Origin: DASQFI01 sp035633215
Lineage (GTDB): Bacteria; Acidobacteriota; Vicinamibacteria; Vicinamibacterales; SCN-69-37
DNA: 64,000 nucleotides
Assembly (NCBI GenBank): GCA_035633215.1
Contig: DASQFI010000062.1
Location: 390,724 to 454,723 of the forward strand
Reading direction: 5' to 3'
Both the position numbers and the translations under genes were made by a program. The notes below the pieces were generated by a model. It did not search any database. It worked only from the letters and a program-made list of their open reading frames with translations, and was not told the DNA's origin. Positions 7,680 through 15,648 of the stretch are shown here, piece by piece. How positions within the stretch are numbered: position 1 is the stretch's first letter; every line of letters starts with the position of its first letter.

Positions 7680-8952
7680 AGAAAAAGAAGAAGAATCCGC
7701 CGCCGCTGAAACGCGGATTGACGATGTTGTCGAAAATCGAGCCGAAGCTGTAGCTGATGCCGAAGCCGTAGTAGTAGCTGTAGTCGGTCGCGAGCTGCCG
7801 GATTCGCAGCAGCACCTCCTCGGTCGACGCGCCGCCCTTGCGAAGCGAAATCTGATCCTTGATCTTCGAGTACTCCGCGAAGACGTTGAACGAAAAACCC
7901 TTGAACAATCGGACATCCGTGCTGCCCCAGATCGCCGATCGCCACCGATCGCGGTGATTGAGGTGCTGCGAGAGCTGTGAATAGGCGTTGAGCGATCCCC
8001 ACGGCTGTCGCAGGCCGACCGACAGGCTCACCGAATGGTTGGGGACCGTCTCCTCAGTCTTGTCGAAGATCGTCACCTCACGGTACTGGTACCGCGACAT
8101 GCCGATCGTGTACTGCACCGCCAGGCTTCGGCGGTTCGACTCCTTGTACGGAAAGAAGTCGAATTCAACGGCCGGCGCGATCCGGACCGACCGGTCGATG
8201 TTCGAGAAGCTGTCGTGCGACATGGACGCCCGAAGGCCGCTGGACGTTCGCGGCCCGTGGCTTTTCACGATCAGCCCTTCCGTGAACCAGTTGTCGCGCT
8301 GGCTCCTGACCGTGCGGTCCTCGTCGACTTCGAACGTGTTCTTGTTGACGTTGCCGCCAACGGAGACGTTGAGTTTCCAGTCCGCGGTCGTCCGGCTGCT
8401 CGAGAAGGAGATGCGCGACGAGGAGGATTTGCTGGTGCGTTCGCCGTTGAAGTTGCCGTTGAGGTTGATGCGGAAGACCCACGAGTTCCACCGGTCGCGG
8501 ACCGCGGCTTTCGTCGCAGCGGGCTTCGTCCATGTCAGATCGAGTTGAGGCGCGATCGACGTGTCGGCGGCGTACCCGACCAGGCCGATCTTGAAAATGC
8601 GCGAGAAAGCCTTCCGGCGGTCATCGCTGGTCGCCGTCTGCTCGGTGGTGAACGTGAACGTCCGGTCCTGACGCTGCAGGCGGCCGAGGCCGATGAACTT
8701 CACGGTCCACGACGACCCGCCGCTGCCGGTGCCCTGCGTGGTGACCAGCACGTGCAGATCGGCATCCGTCCGGTCGCGCACGTAGTCGACGAACGTCACG
8801 TTCTGGCGCTGGTATTCGGTATCGCACTCGTAGCAATCAAGGAACACGCGAAGCATCGGGACGGCGGCTGTCGCGCCTGTCGCCGGGATTGGCGCGGGCG
8901 GCTCCTGCGCAAACGCAAGGGCAAAGGGCAGAAGGCAAAGGGCAAAGGTCAC
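7678..8952 (-). CDS. Outer-membrane beta-barrel protein with N-terminal CxxC domain (copy 2)
   Basis: A 424-residue exported protein. After a signal peptide (MTFALCLLPFALAFAQ) comes a soluble domain of about 130 residues with the motif DCYECDTEYQRQNVTFVDYV and RDRTDADLHVLVTTQ. The rest is rich in alternating aromatic strands (NSWVFRINLNGNFNGE, SLSVGLRQPWGSL) as in a barrel of the outer membrane. It is a paralogue of the gene immediately upstream and overlaps it by ATGA, so the two are translationally coupled. The function of the family is unknown to me. The signal peptide is encoded by a TTTGCCC word repeat, and the C-terminal run GGGFFFFF is encoded next to the 7581-7679 repeat. Confidence 0.85.
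   Translation of the reverse strand: MTFALCLLPFALAFAQEPPAPIPATGATAAVPMLRVFLDCYECDTEYQRQNVTFVDYVRDRTDADLHVLVTTQGTGSGGSSWTVKFIGLGRLQRQDRTFTFTTEQTATSDDRRKAFSRIFKIGLVGYAADTSIAPQLDLTWTKPAATKAAVRDRWNSWVFRINLNGNFNGERTSKSSSSRISFSSSRTTADWKLNVSVGGNVNKNTFEVDEDRTVRSQRDNWFTEGLIVKSHGPRTSSGLRASMSHDSFSNIDRSVRIAPAVEFDFFPYKESNRRSLAVQYTIGMSRYQYREVTIFDKTEETVPNHSVSLSVGLRQPWGSLNAYSQLSQHLNHRDRWRSAIWGSTDVRLFKGFSFNVFAEYSKIKDQISLRKGGASTEEVLLRIRQLATDYSYYYGFGISYSFGSIFDNIVNPRFSGGGFFFFF
8918..8950. repeat. GCAAAGGGCA word array inside a signal-peptide coding region
   Basis: The plus strand reads AGGGCAAAGGGCAGAAGGCA and then AAGGGCAAAGG. The minus strand of this array encodes residues 2-14 of the barrel protein starting at 8952. 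Only one arm is present here; the same word in both orientations forms the inverted repeat at 58383-58520. Confidence 0.8.
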
Positions 8953-10208
8953 AGACTGAACCTCGGGTTAACGGTCACGTTCGACAGCGCGCCGAAGCTG
9001 AAGGAGAAGCCGACGCTGAACGAATACCGATGGCCGGTCGCAAGCTGGCGCTGCCGGAGCAGGACTTCCTCCTCGCTTGCCTCGCCCTTGTCCAGTGTGA
9101 ACTGATCTCTGATGCGCGCGTAGCTGCCCGAACTGTTCACGGTCAGGCCCTTCACGAGCCGGACGCTGATGCTGCCGGAGACCGAAAGCCGCGTGCGCTC
9201 GAGGGCCGAGAGCTGCTGCGTGAAGACGAACGACCCACCCGCCTGTCCCCATGGCTGGCGCAGGCCGAGTGACGTGTTGAGCGTGTGCTTCGCGATTTTC
9301 TCCGTCAGCTTGTCGAAAATCGTCTCCTTTTCGTAGTCGTAGTGCGCCCCGCCGACCGTGTACTGAAACGTCAGGCTGCGCTTCGTGGATTCCTTGTACG
9401 GAAAGACATCGAACTCCACGCCCGGCGCGAACTCCGCGACCCGTTCTTCATTGGAGAAGCTCGAACCGCTCACCGACGCGGTCAGTCCGACTGAAAAATG
9501 GCCGGTGACGCTCTTCACGATGAGCGTGTCGCCGTTCCAGTCGGAGAGACTCGACTTGACGATCTCGCCGTCGCCGAGGTCGAAGGTGTTCTTGTTCAGG
9601 GAGCGGGACCCGCCCACGCGAATTTTCCAGTTTTCGGTCGTGCGGTTCGCGCTGAGGTTGAAGTAGTACGATCGGCTGACGTTCGACTGCTCGCCGTTGC
9701 CGTACGAGTCCATCCCCATCCGAAACACCCAGTAGTTCCACGGATCTTTTGTCTGCTTCGGCGCGTCCGCTGCCGTGCTCTTGAACGTCACGTTCAGCTG
9801 AGGTCCGGCGCCGGTCTCGAACGCGTATTCGGCCAGCCCCAGCTTCAGACAGCGCGCCAGCTCGCGCCGCGTCTCCTCGGTCGCGGGGCCGCCGTTGGCG
9901 GAGAACATCACCGCGCGGTCGCGGCCCGCGAATCGCCCACGTCCGGCAAACGCCAGCCGCCACTCGCGGCTCGTGCCGGTCGGCATGGACACCGTGACGT
10001 CAACTTCTGCGGTTGCCGCGTCGGCGACGAACTCGGCGAAACCGACGTTCGTCTTCAGGAACTCCGTATCGCAGTCCGGGCAGTGGATGACGATGCGCAG
10101 CGATTGGGGAGGAGTGGGTTCAGACGGCGGTGTCTGGGCGTGCGCCAGCGTCGCCGCGGCGAGGAGGCCGAGGACAAGCAGGGTGCTGGCGCGCAGAACT
10201 CGTCTCAA
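8949..10208 (-). CDS. Outer-membrane beta-barrel protein with N-terminal CxxC domain (copy 1)
   Basis: A 419-residue exported protein with an ordinary signal peptide (RASTLLVLGLLAAATLAHAQ). The soluble N-terminal domain has IHCPDCDTEFLKTNVGFAEFV, matching the CxxCDTE motif of the downstream copy. The remaining 290 residues form alternating strands that align by eye with the neighbour: NYWVFRMGMDSYGNGE, FDVFPYKESTKRSLTFQYT, TIFDKLTEKIAKHTLN and SLGLRQPWGQ. It is therefore a tandem duplicate. The two probably form a pair in the outer membrane; whether the Cys pair is redox active or binds metal cannot be told. Confidence 0.85.
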   Translation of the reverse strand: MRRVLRASTLLVLGLLAAATLAHAQTPPSEPTPPQSLRIVIHCPDCDTEFLKTNVGFAEFVADAATAEVDVTVSMPTGTSREWRLAFAGRGRFAGRDRAVMFSANGGPATEETRRELARCLKLGLAEYAFETGAGPQLNVTFKSTAADAPKQTKDPWNYWVFRMGMDSYGNGEQSNVSRSYYFNLSANRTTENWKIRVGGSRSLNKNTFDLGDGEIVKSSLSDWNGDTLIVKSVTGHFSVGLTASVSGSSFSNEERVAEFAPGVEFDVFPYKESTKRSLTFQYTVGGAHYDYEKETIFDKLTEKIAKHTLNTSLGLRQPWGQAGGSFVFTQQLSALERTRLSVSGSISVRLVKGLTVNSSGSYARIRDQFTLDKGEASEEEVLLRQRQLATGHRYSFSVGFSFSFGALSNVTVNPRFSL

Positions 10209-10286
10209 CCCCCCATCCTTCCGGGCTCCTGGTTGGGTCGTGCGTGTTGCCTCGCTTTAGACGCCGCCCACCCGAATTCGGTTCAC

Positions 10287-10338
10287 AGACCTCTGAGGTC
10301 ATTTTGGCGAGGATCCGCCAAATGACCTCGGAGGTCTT
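10287..10338. repeat. Near-perfect hairpin of the CGAGGTCTTT family
   Basis: AGACCTCTGAGGTCATTTTG at 10287 is followed six bases after the arm by its complement ending GACCTCGGAGGTCTT, arms of about 23 bases. It lies between the divergent barrel genes at 10208 and 10407. A TAGAAT that could be a -10 box for the rightward gene directly follows at 10338-10343. Confidence 0.8.
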
Positions 10339-10406
10339 TAGAATGTCACTGACAAGTTTGCCCCGAGGCTCCGCGCCTGCGCCGCGGGGGTCTGATAGGA
10401 GCATGT

Positions 10407-11039
10407 ATGCCTTTTGGGACGTTGCTTCTCGTTACTGCGACGCTCGCGGCTCCGAGTGCATCCAGCCCGGCGGCCGCCCCGAAGCTCGTCGCGACCCTGA
10501 ACGCGTCCAGCGTCGAGGCCCAGCGCGCCACGAGCACGACACCGCAACAGACGGAGCGTCCCCATCAGTTCGGCATCGGTGGATCGGTCACGGCGAGCAC
10601 GCGGGGCGCGGCCGGCGACGTCCGCTACTGGTTCAGCGATCACATCGGCCTGAACATGACCGCCGGCTGGTACCGCAGCTACTATGAGACCTCCAACGGC
10701 CAGCGGCCCTCGGCGATCCACGCCTCGCCGTCGATCATTTATTTGATCGGCAAGCCGAACTACACGCGCGAGGTCGACATTCGCCCGTTCGTCGGCGGAG
10801 GCCCGAGCTACCTGCGCGCGCGGCGGCCCGTCGTCTCGCCAACCGGCAACATCCTCATGTCAGAAGCGAGCGGCACCGGGATGCACGCCTTCGGCGGCGC
10901 GGAGATCACGTTCAAGGAAGCCGAGCAGGTCGCGCTCAGCGCGGAGCTGATCTACTACCGGCTGCCGGTCCGGCTGTCGAATCGATCGTCGCTTGACGGG
11001 TTGAACTACCTGGTGGCGGTGCATTTCTACCTCAAGTGA
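10407..11039 (+). CDS. Outer-membrane beta-barrel protein
   Basis: A 210-residue protein that starts at ATG 10407 with an N-terminal hydrophobic export signal (MPFGTLLLVTATLAAPSASS). A low-complexity linker follows to about residue 50. The rest is a small barrel: FGIGGSVTASTRGAAGDVRY, WFSDHIGLNMTAGWYRSY, VDIRPFVGGGPSYL and a final LVAVHFYLK with aromatic last strand. This is the size and pattern of the OmpA/OmpX-like eight-stranded porin-type family, function unknown. It is transcribed away from the CxxC barrel pair and ends at a terminator-like hairpin. Confidence 0.75.
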   Translation: MPFGTLLLVTATLAAPSASSPAAAPKLVATLNASSVEAQRATSTTPQQTERPHQFGIGGSVTASTRGAAGDVRYWFSDHIGLNMTAGWYRSYYETSNGQRPSAIHASPSIIYLIGKPNYTREVDIRPFVGGGPSYLRARRPVVSPTGNILMSEASGTGMHAFGGAEITFKEAEQVALSAELIYYRLPVRLSNRSSLDGLNYLVAVHFYLK

Positions 11040-11040
11040 A

Positions 11041-11111
11041 AAGCGCTTGTCGGTACGTCAGGTACGACTGGTCCAAGGAATCGCGTACCCGCCGTACCGA
11101 CAAGCGCCTTT
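11041..11111. terminator. Bidirectional terminator-like hairpin
   Basis: AAGCGCTTGTCGGTACG at 11041-11057 pairs with CGTACCGACAAGCGCCTTT at 11093-11111, leaving a 35-base loop. A short T run follows on the plus strand and an A run precedes on the left. It separates the convergent ends of the barrel gene (11039) and the permuted ATP-grasp gene (stop at 11111). Confidence 0.75.
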
Positions 11112-12298
11112 CACTCTCCCTGATCTATCAGCACCGCCGCAGCCCCGACCCACGACAACTCCTTGTTGTGGTCGACGCCCATCATGCGTCCGCGGCCCAT
11201 GCGCGCGAGCGGCAGCACGGCGCGGTACTTCTCGCCTTCCCGAATCATCATGATGCGCAGCTCGACCTGGGTCGGGCCGTGTGGCGTGTCGATGAGCGGC
11301 GTAAAGCGCACGCGTTCCTGAAGAATGTAGTCGTGCCGGGCGGACTCGGGAATCGCCGCGATGTCCGCATCGGTCGGCGCGAACAGGATGCCGCCGCCTG
11401 CAAACGAAAAGAGCGGTTTGAGCACCCAGTTCTCGCGATCGTCCGGCAGGGTCGAGAGCTCGTCCAGATAGTGCGTGCTCGGCACCCACGGATGACGGAG
11501 CCACGGAATCGAGAACTTGCTGATCCTGAAAAACCAGTCGGGGCCGCCGGCCCATTCGACGTCGAGGTCTGATGTCGGGTCGAAGGGCAGCGTGAGGCCG
11601 CGCCGCACGAGCTCATCCGGGATCACGCGGTTGTAGATGCGCGAGACGGGCGTCAGACGGCCGTCTCGCTTCGCGTAGAGCCGCCGCCCGCGCTGCTCGA
11701 TCTCCGACACGTCCACCGCGCGGACGCCCCAGAGCTGCTCGGTGGCGGCGAAATCCGGCCGCGTCTTCTGATGCTCAGGATCGATCTCGAGCAGCACGAC
11801 CTCCGCCGGGTCGTGCGCGCCAACGATCACCTGTCCGACCGCGCGCACGTACGACTCTTCGTCGAGCCCGTCGAGGTAGGGCGTGAGTTCTCGGAACCCG
11901 TATCGCTCGCGGCTCAACTCGCCGAGCCGCACCTGGAAGCCGTACAGCGACGGGAAGGCTTGCAGCTCGACGAGCCGACCCTCGATGCCGGAAGGAGTCT
12001 GGATCAGGCCGAAGTCGACCTGCGCGAACGTGGGCAGCGGCTCGCTCGCGGAGAGCCGAAACGCCGCGGCGACGGCATCGGCGGCGGCGCGATAGTCAGG
12101 ACAATGCAGGAGCTGGCCGAGCAGTTCGTGCGCGGCGCCAGCCAGCCTCGACATGAGCGACGCTGGCATGAAGCACGGTGTCTCGGAAAGCCTGAAGTCG
12201 ATCGGTCCGCCGCAGCGCTGTTCGAGCTCTGACACGAATGCGGCATACCGCTCGGACGAGAACTCCCGATTGAACCGCCGCCGGTGAGACTGAATCAT
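11111..12298 (-). CDS. Circularly permuted ATP-grasp-like ligase
   Basis: A 395-residue soluble protein. The start at 12298 overlaps the stop of the M29 gene as ATGA. Motifs HQKTRPDFAATEQLWG, RIYNRVIPDEL, DVEWAGGPDWFFRISK and NWVLKPLFSFAGGGI match the permuted ATP-grasp family related to glutathionylspermidine synthase; the KPLFSFAGGG stretch supplies the nucleotide-binding Lys and Gly-rich loop. Such proteins join a carboxylate to an amine with ATP. It is last in a minus-strand run with another ATP-grasp ligase, a GCS2 ligase and an aminopeptidase, which suggests a shared peptide or amide product. The substrate is unknown. Confidence 0.85.
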   Translation of the reverse strand: MIQSHRRRFNREFSSERYAAFVSELEQRCGGPIDFRLSETPCFMPASLMSRLAGAAHELLGQLLHCPDYRAAADAVAAAFRLSASEPLPTFAQVDFGLIQTPSGIEGRLVELQAFPSLYGFQVRLGELSRERYGFRELTPYLDGLDEESYVRAVGQVIVGAHDPAEVVLLEIDPEHQKTRPDFAATEQLWGVRAVDVSEIEQRGRRLYAKRDGRLTPVSRIYNRVIPDELVRRGLTLPFDPTSDLDVEWAGGPDWFFRISKFSIPWLRHPWVPSTHYLDELSTLPDDRENWVLKPLFSFAGGGILFAPTDADIAAIPESARHDYILQERVRFTPLIDTPHGPTQVELRIMMIREGEKYRAVLPLARMGRGRMMGVDHNKELSWVGAAAVLIDQGE

Positions 12299-13302
12299 CG
12301 CACGAGGAATTTTCCGTCTTCCATGATCTTGTCGCCGTCGACCCAGATGTCGAAGTGGGTGCCGACGACGTCGATGTGCGTCGAGGAGTACCACGTGGCG
12401 CCCGTGTGCGCGCCGTAGGGGTTGCCGAACGCGATGTGGACGCCCGGGAACTTCTCGTCCTGCAGGATGTGTCCGATGACCGACTTCAGCTCGATGTTGG
12501 TGCCGATCGCGAACTCGCCGACGCGATCGCTGTTCTCGTCCGTGTGCGTGTAGCGCCAGAAGTCGTCCCGCAGCGCGGCGTTCCCGGAATGCGCGTCCAC
12601 GAGACGTCCCTGGCGGACGTTCACCGTGAGCGGCGAGTCCTTCAGATTGCCGTACCGGTCGCACAGCCAGTCGCCGACGACGCCGTCGATGACGAACGTG
12701 CCGTTGACGTTGCCGGGCGAGGTGAACACCTCGCCGCCGGGCAGGTTGCCCCATTTGTCGGGAGAGATCAGGCCGCTCGTCTTGACCCAGCGCAACTGGG
12801 GATCGAGATCGGCGCGGATGTCGCTGCCGGCGGGGGTGGTCGCGCGGATCGTTCGGGCGCCGCGGACGATGTCGTACACGCGCGAGCTGAGACGATCGAC
12901 CGCGCGGTAGTCGGCCCGCATGCCGTCGCGCATGATCTGGTCGGTGATATTGACCATGTGCGCGTGGCGCATGCGCCGGCGATTGACGATGTCGGTCATC
13001 TGCATGCGGGAGCCGAGCTCATTCGTCTGCGCGTGCGCGGCAAAGATGCTGACGGCGCTCTGCTCGAGGTCGGCCGCGACGACGTCTGGCAGCTTCTCGA
13101 GCGGCCGTGGGGCGACCGCCTCGAGGACGAACATCGCGCACGGCGCGCCGACGTCGTGCACCTCGTGGACGAGGGCCCGCGCGATGTGCAGGCACGACTC
13201 GTCGGTGATGACGGTCACGCGCTCGTGTGGCTGAACACCGAGGCACACGCGAACCGCGTTGCGCGCGCCCGGCAGAAGCTCTGGATCGATGTCGGTGTCC
13301 AT
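12295..13302 (-). CDS. M29-family metallo-aminopeptidase
   Basis: A 335-residue protein of the thermophilic aminopeptidase family (AmpS/aminopeptidase T), which removes N-terminal residues using two metal ions. Visible marks are LPGGEVFTSP with the metal-ligand Glu, a GNVNGTF loop, and HIAFGNPYGAHTGATWYSST followed by HIDVV, which carries the conserved His and Asp ligands. I chose ATG 13302; a GTG two codons earlier is possible. It begins seven bases after the GCS2 gene stop and overlaps the permuted ATP-grasp gene by four bases, so it is in one operon. It may process or proofread the product of the neighbouring ligases. Confidence 0.9.
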   Translation of the reverse strand: MDTDIDPELLPGARNAVRVCLGVQPHERVTVITDESCLHIARALVHEVHDVGAPCAMFVLEAVAPRPLEKLPDVVAADLEQSAVSIFAAHAQTNELGSRMQMTDIVNRRRMRHAHMVNITDQIMRDGMRADYRAVDRLSSRVYDIVRGARTIRATTPAGSDIRADLDPQLRWVKTSGLISPDKWGNLPGGEVFTSPGNVNGTFVIDGVVGDWLCDRYGNLKDSPLTVNVRQGRLVDAHSGNAALRDDFWRYTHTDENSDRVGEFAIGTNIELKSVIGHILQDEKFPGVHIAFGNPYGAHTGATWYSSTHIDVVGTHFDIWVDGDKIMEDGKFLVR

Positions 13303-13309
13303 CACCACA

Positions 13310-14422
13310 TCACAAATTCGCCTTTGTCTCCTCGATCATGCATTGCACGACGGCCTTGAGATCGCCGCCGGATTCGTGGAAGGCGCGCAGTTGCCGATCG
13401 GCGCCCGTGCCGTTCTCGAGGATCCACCGGACGAACTCGACCTCTTTCCGGCTATCCAGCTCGTCCAGGACATCGTCGACGAACTCGAGGTACTCGGCGA
13501 TCAGCTCCCGTTCGGGCACCTCTCGCTCGCGGCCGAAGTCGATCAGCGCGCCGTCGAGGCCGTAGCGCAGCGCGCGCCACTTGTTTTCCATGATCAGCGC
13601 CCGGCCGTACAGCCGCCAGCTCTGGTTGCGGGCGTGCAGGCGGTAGAGTTTGACGACGGTCGCCTGGATCAGCGCGGCGATGGCGAGCGTCTCGTCCACG
13701 CGCATCGGGATGTCACAGATGCGGAACTCGAGCGTGCCGAAGAACGGATGCGGCCGCACGTCCCACCAGATCTTCTTCGCGTTGTCGATGCAGCGCGTGC
13801 GCACGAGGAGGTTGACGAAATTCTCGAAATCGGCCCACGACGAGAAGGCGTCGGGAATATTCGTGCGCGGGAAGCGATCGAAGACCTTGCAGCGGTAGGA
13901 CTTGAACCCGGTGTTCATGCCGATCCAGAACGGCGAGTTCGTGGACAGCGCGAGGAGGTGCGGCAGGAAGTACCGCAGCTGGTTCATCAGGTGGATGAGC
14001 GTCTCGCGGTCCTCGATCCCGACGTGCACGTGCAGGCCGAAAATCAGGTTCGCGCGTGCGACGATCTGCATGTCCTCGACGACCTGCCGGTACCGCTCGT
14101 CCGGATAGATATCCTGGTCGCGCCAGTCGGCGAACGGGTGCGTGGCGCCGGCGACCAGGCGCAGACCGTTTTCTTCGGTGAGCGCGATCATCCGCCGCCG
14201 AAGCTCCTTGAGATCGGCGGCGGCTTCCTTGACCGTACGGCAGACGCCGGTGCCGACCTCGATCACGGACTGGTGCATTTCCGCCTTCACACGCTCGTTC
14301 ATCTGCCGCTTGCCTTTTTCGACGATCTCCATCTGGATGTGCGAGCGGAGATCGAACGTGACGGGATCGACCGTCTGGTATTCCTCTTCGATGCCGAGCG
14401 TGAAGGTGGGCGCCGTGGCCAT
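13310..14422 (-). CDS. Carboxylate-amine ligase of the GCS2 (YbdK/EgtA-like) family
   Basis: A 370-residue enzyme related to glutamate-cysteine ligase type 2. The N-terminus FTLGIEEEYQTVDPVTFDLR has the acidic EEE ATP/Mg site; NLIFGLHVHVGIEDRETLIH gives the HVHVGI signature; further on are PHLLALSTNSPFWIG and the FGTLEFRICDIPMRVDE motif. Family members form amide bonds to glutamate-like carboxylates, but the substrate here is unknown. It lies between an ATP-grasp gene and an M29 aminopeptidase on the same strand. A MITE-like inverted repeat fills the gap to the upstream gene. Confidence 0.92.
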   Translation of the reverse strand: MATAPTFTLGIEEEYQTVDPVTFDLRSHIQMEIVEKGKRQMNERVKAEMHQSVIEVGTGVCRTVKEAAADLKELRRRMIALTEENGLRLVAGATHPFADWRDQDIYPDERYRQVVEDMQIVARANLIFGLHVHVGIEDRETLIHLMNQLRYFLPHLLALSTNSPFWIGMNTGFKSYRCKVFDRFPRTNIPDAFSSWADFENFVNLLVRTRCIDNAKKIWWDVRPHPFFGTLEFRICDIPMRVDETLAIAALIQATVVKLYRLHARNQSWRLYGRALIMENKWRALRYGLDGALIDFGREREVPERELIAEYLEFVDDVLDELDSRKEVEFVRWILENGTGADRQLRAFHESGGDLKAVVQCMIEETKANL

Positions 14423-14425
14423 CGG

Positions 14426-14533
14426 CTAGTGCCGTTTCCAACTTGTTCCGCCAAGAGGCAACGCCCTTGGAGTCGCTGGAGTGGCGGGAGTGACGAGGGT
14501 GCTCATCGGTGGATTAAGTTGGAACGGCACTAG
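14426..14533. repeat. MITE-like element with 18-bp terminal inverted repeats
   Basis: CTAGTGCCGTTTCCAACTT at 14426-14444 and AAGTTGGAACGGCACTAG at 14516-14533 are inverted copies differing by one extra T. The 71-base centre (GGAGTCGCTGGAGTGGCGGG region) has no reading frame. The outer CTAG gives the stop codon of the ATP-grasp gene (14530-14532). It could be a small non-autonomous element or simply a hairpin. Confidence 0.7.
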
Positions 14534-15483
14534 GTGCGTGGGGCCGGCCCGGCGGCGTTCAGCAGCGTGTCCCAGCGGTACGGCGCCTTCCGATCCGGAG
14601 GCTCGAGCGCCTTGCGGACCGCGAGCGTGGCCATCATGTCCACGATCCAGTTGAAGTTGTCCTCGCCGACCGAATGGACGTCGGCATCGGGGGCCGGGTT
14701 CATGAAATCGATGGCGTACGGCACCCCGCCTTCCACGGCAAACTCCACCGTATTGAGGTCGTAGCCCAGGGCGTGGCACAGCACGACGGCGTCGCGCTCG
14801 ACGCGCGCGAGGAGGGCGGCGTCGTATTCCGGCGGCGTGCGCACGTAGCGTTCGTGAAACGGCGCGCGCGGATCGTACGGCATGATACGTACCTGATCCT
14901 GGCCGACGACATAGCAGCGGAAGTACTCGCGGAAATTCACGGCGCGCTGCAGCGTCATGCACTTGTCGCCGGTGTTGTCGTACGCCGCGAACAGCTCCTG
15001 CGGCGAGTTTACCTTGTACACGTCCTTCCATCCGCCGCCGTCGAACGGCTTCAGAAACGCGGGGAAGCCGACGTAGTCGAAGACGGTATCCCAATCGATC
15101 GGGTACTGCAGGTTCCGCATCGACCGCTCGGTCGTGCCGGGCGGGTGGTGCTTGTGCGGGAGTAGCACGGTCGGCGGCACCGCCACGCCGAGCCGCTCGG
15201 CCAGCGCGTAGTTGAAGAACTTGTCGTCGGCGCTCCACCAGAACGGGTTGTTGATGACGGTGGCGCCCCCGAGCACGGCGTTCTTGAGATACGCGCGATA
15301 GAAGGGGATGTCATGTGAGATGCGATCGACGATCACGCGGTAGCGGGCCGGCTCGTCCATCCGCACGGCGCCGACGGTCACGAACTCGGCCGTGACGTCC
15401 GGCGTCTGCATGCGATTGATCCGCTCCACCAGCGCCGACGGAAACGTCTCTTCCATCCCGAAAAGGACGCCGATACGCAACAT
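14530..15483 (-). CDS. ATP-grasp family ligase
   Basis: A 317-residue enzyme of the RimK/D-Ala-D-Ala-ligase fold. The N-terminal lobe begins MLRIGVLFGMEETFPSALVE. The central lobe has FPAFLKPFDGGGWKDVYKV, the ATP-binding Lys and Gly-rich loop, and the C-terminal lobe has GYDLNTVEFAVEGGVPYAID followed by FMNPAPDAD with the Mg ligands (Glu and Asn-Pro). It would ligate a carboxylate to an amine or thiol. Position ahead of the GCS2, M29 and permuted ATP-grasp genes suggests a pathway for a small peptide-like compound. Its TAG stop is supplied by a repeat. Confidence 0.9.
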   Translation of the reverse strand: MLRIGVLFGMEETFPSALVERINRMQTPDVTAEFVTVGAVRMDEPARYRVIVDRISHDIPFYRAYLKNAVLGGATVINNPFWWSADDKFFNYALAERLGVAVPPTVLLPHKHHPPGTTERSMRNLQYPIDWDTVFDYVGFPAFLKPFDGGGWKDVYKVNSPQELFAAYDNTGDKCMTLQRAVNFREYFRCYVVGQDQVRIMPYDPRAPFHERYVRTPPEYDAALLARVERDAVVLCHALGYDLNTVEFAVEGGVPYAIDFMNPAPDADVHSVGEDNFNWIVDMMATLAVRKALEPPDRKAPYRWDTLLNAAGPAPRT

Positions 15484-15539
15484 GAGCCGAACTGTACCTT
15501 ATCTGTGGAAGAGACTGGTGTGCGTGCCTTGTCATCTGG

Positions 15540-15648
15540 AATCTGGAATCTGGAATCTGGGAATCTTCATCGGTAATCTGGCATCGGGGAATCGGGAATC
15601 TATCGGGGAATCGGGAATCTATCGGGGGCGTTTTTCAGCGGCCTGCTA
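15540..15648. repeat. GGAATC word array plus CGTTTTTCAGCGGCC element
   Basis: Tandem words TCTGGAATCTGGAATCTGG are followed by GGGAATCTATCGGGGAATC copies, then CGTTTTTCAGCGGCCTGCTA at 15629-15648. That last 20-base word is identical, inverted, to 40714-40733. The stop of the esterase gene (15646-15648) is inside it. It fills the gap between the minus-strand esterase and the ATP-grasp gene. The GGAATC word recurs at 54020-54290. Confidence 0.8.
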
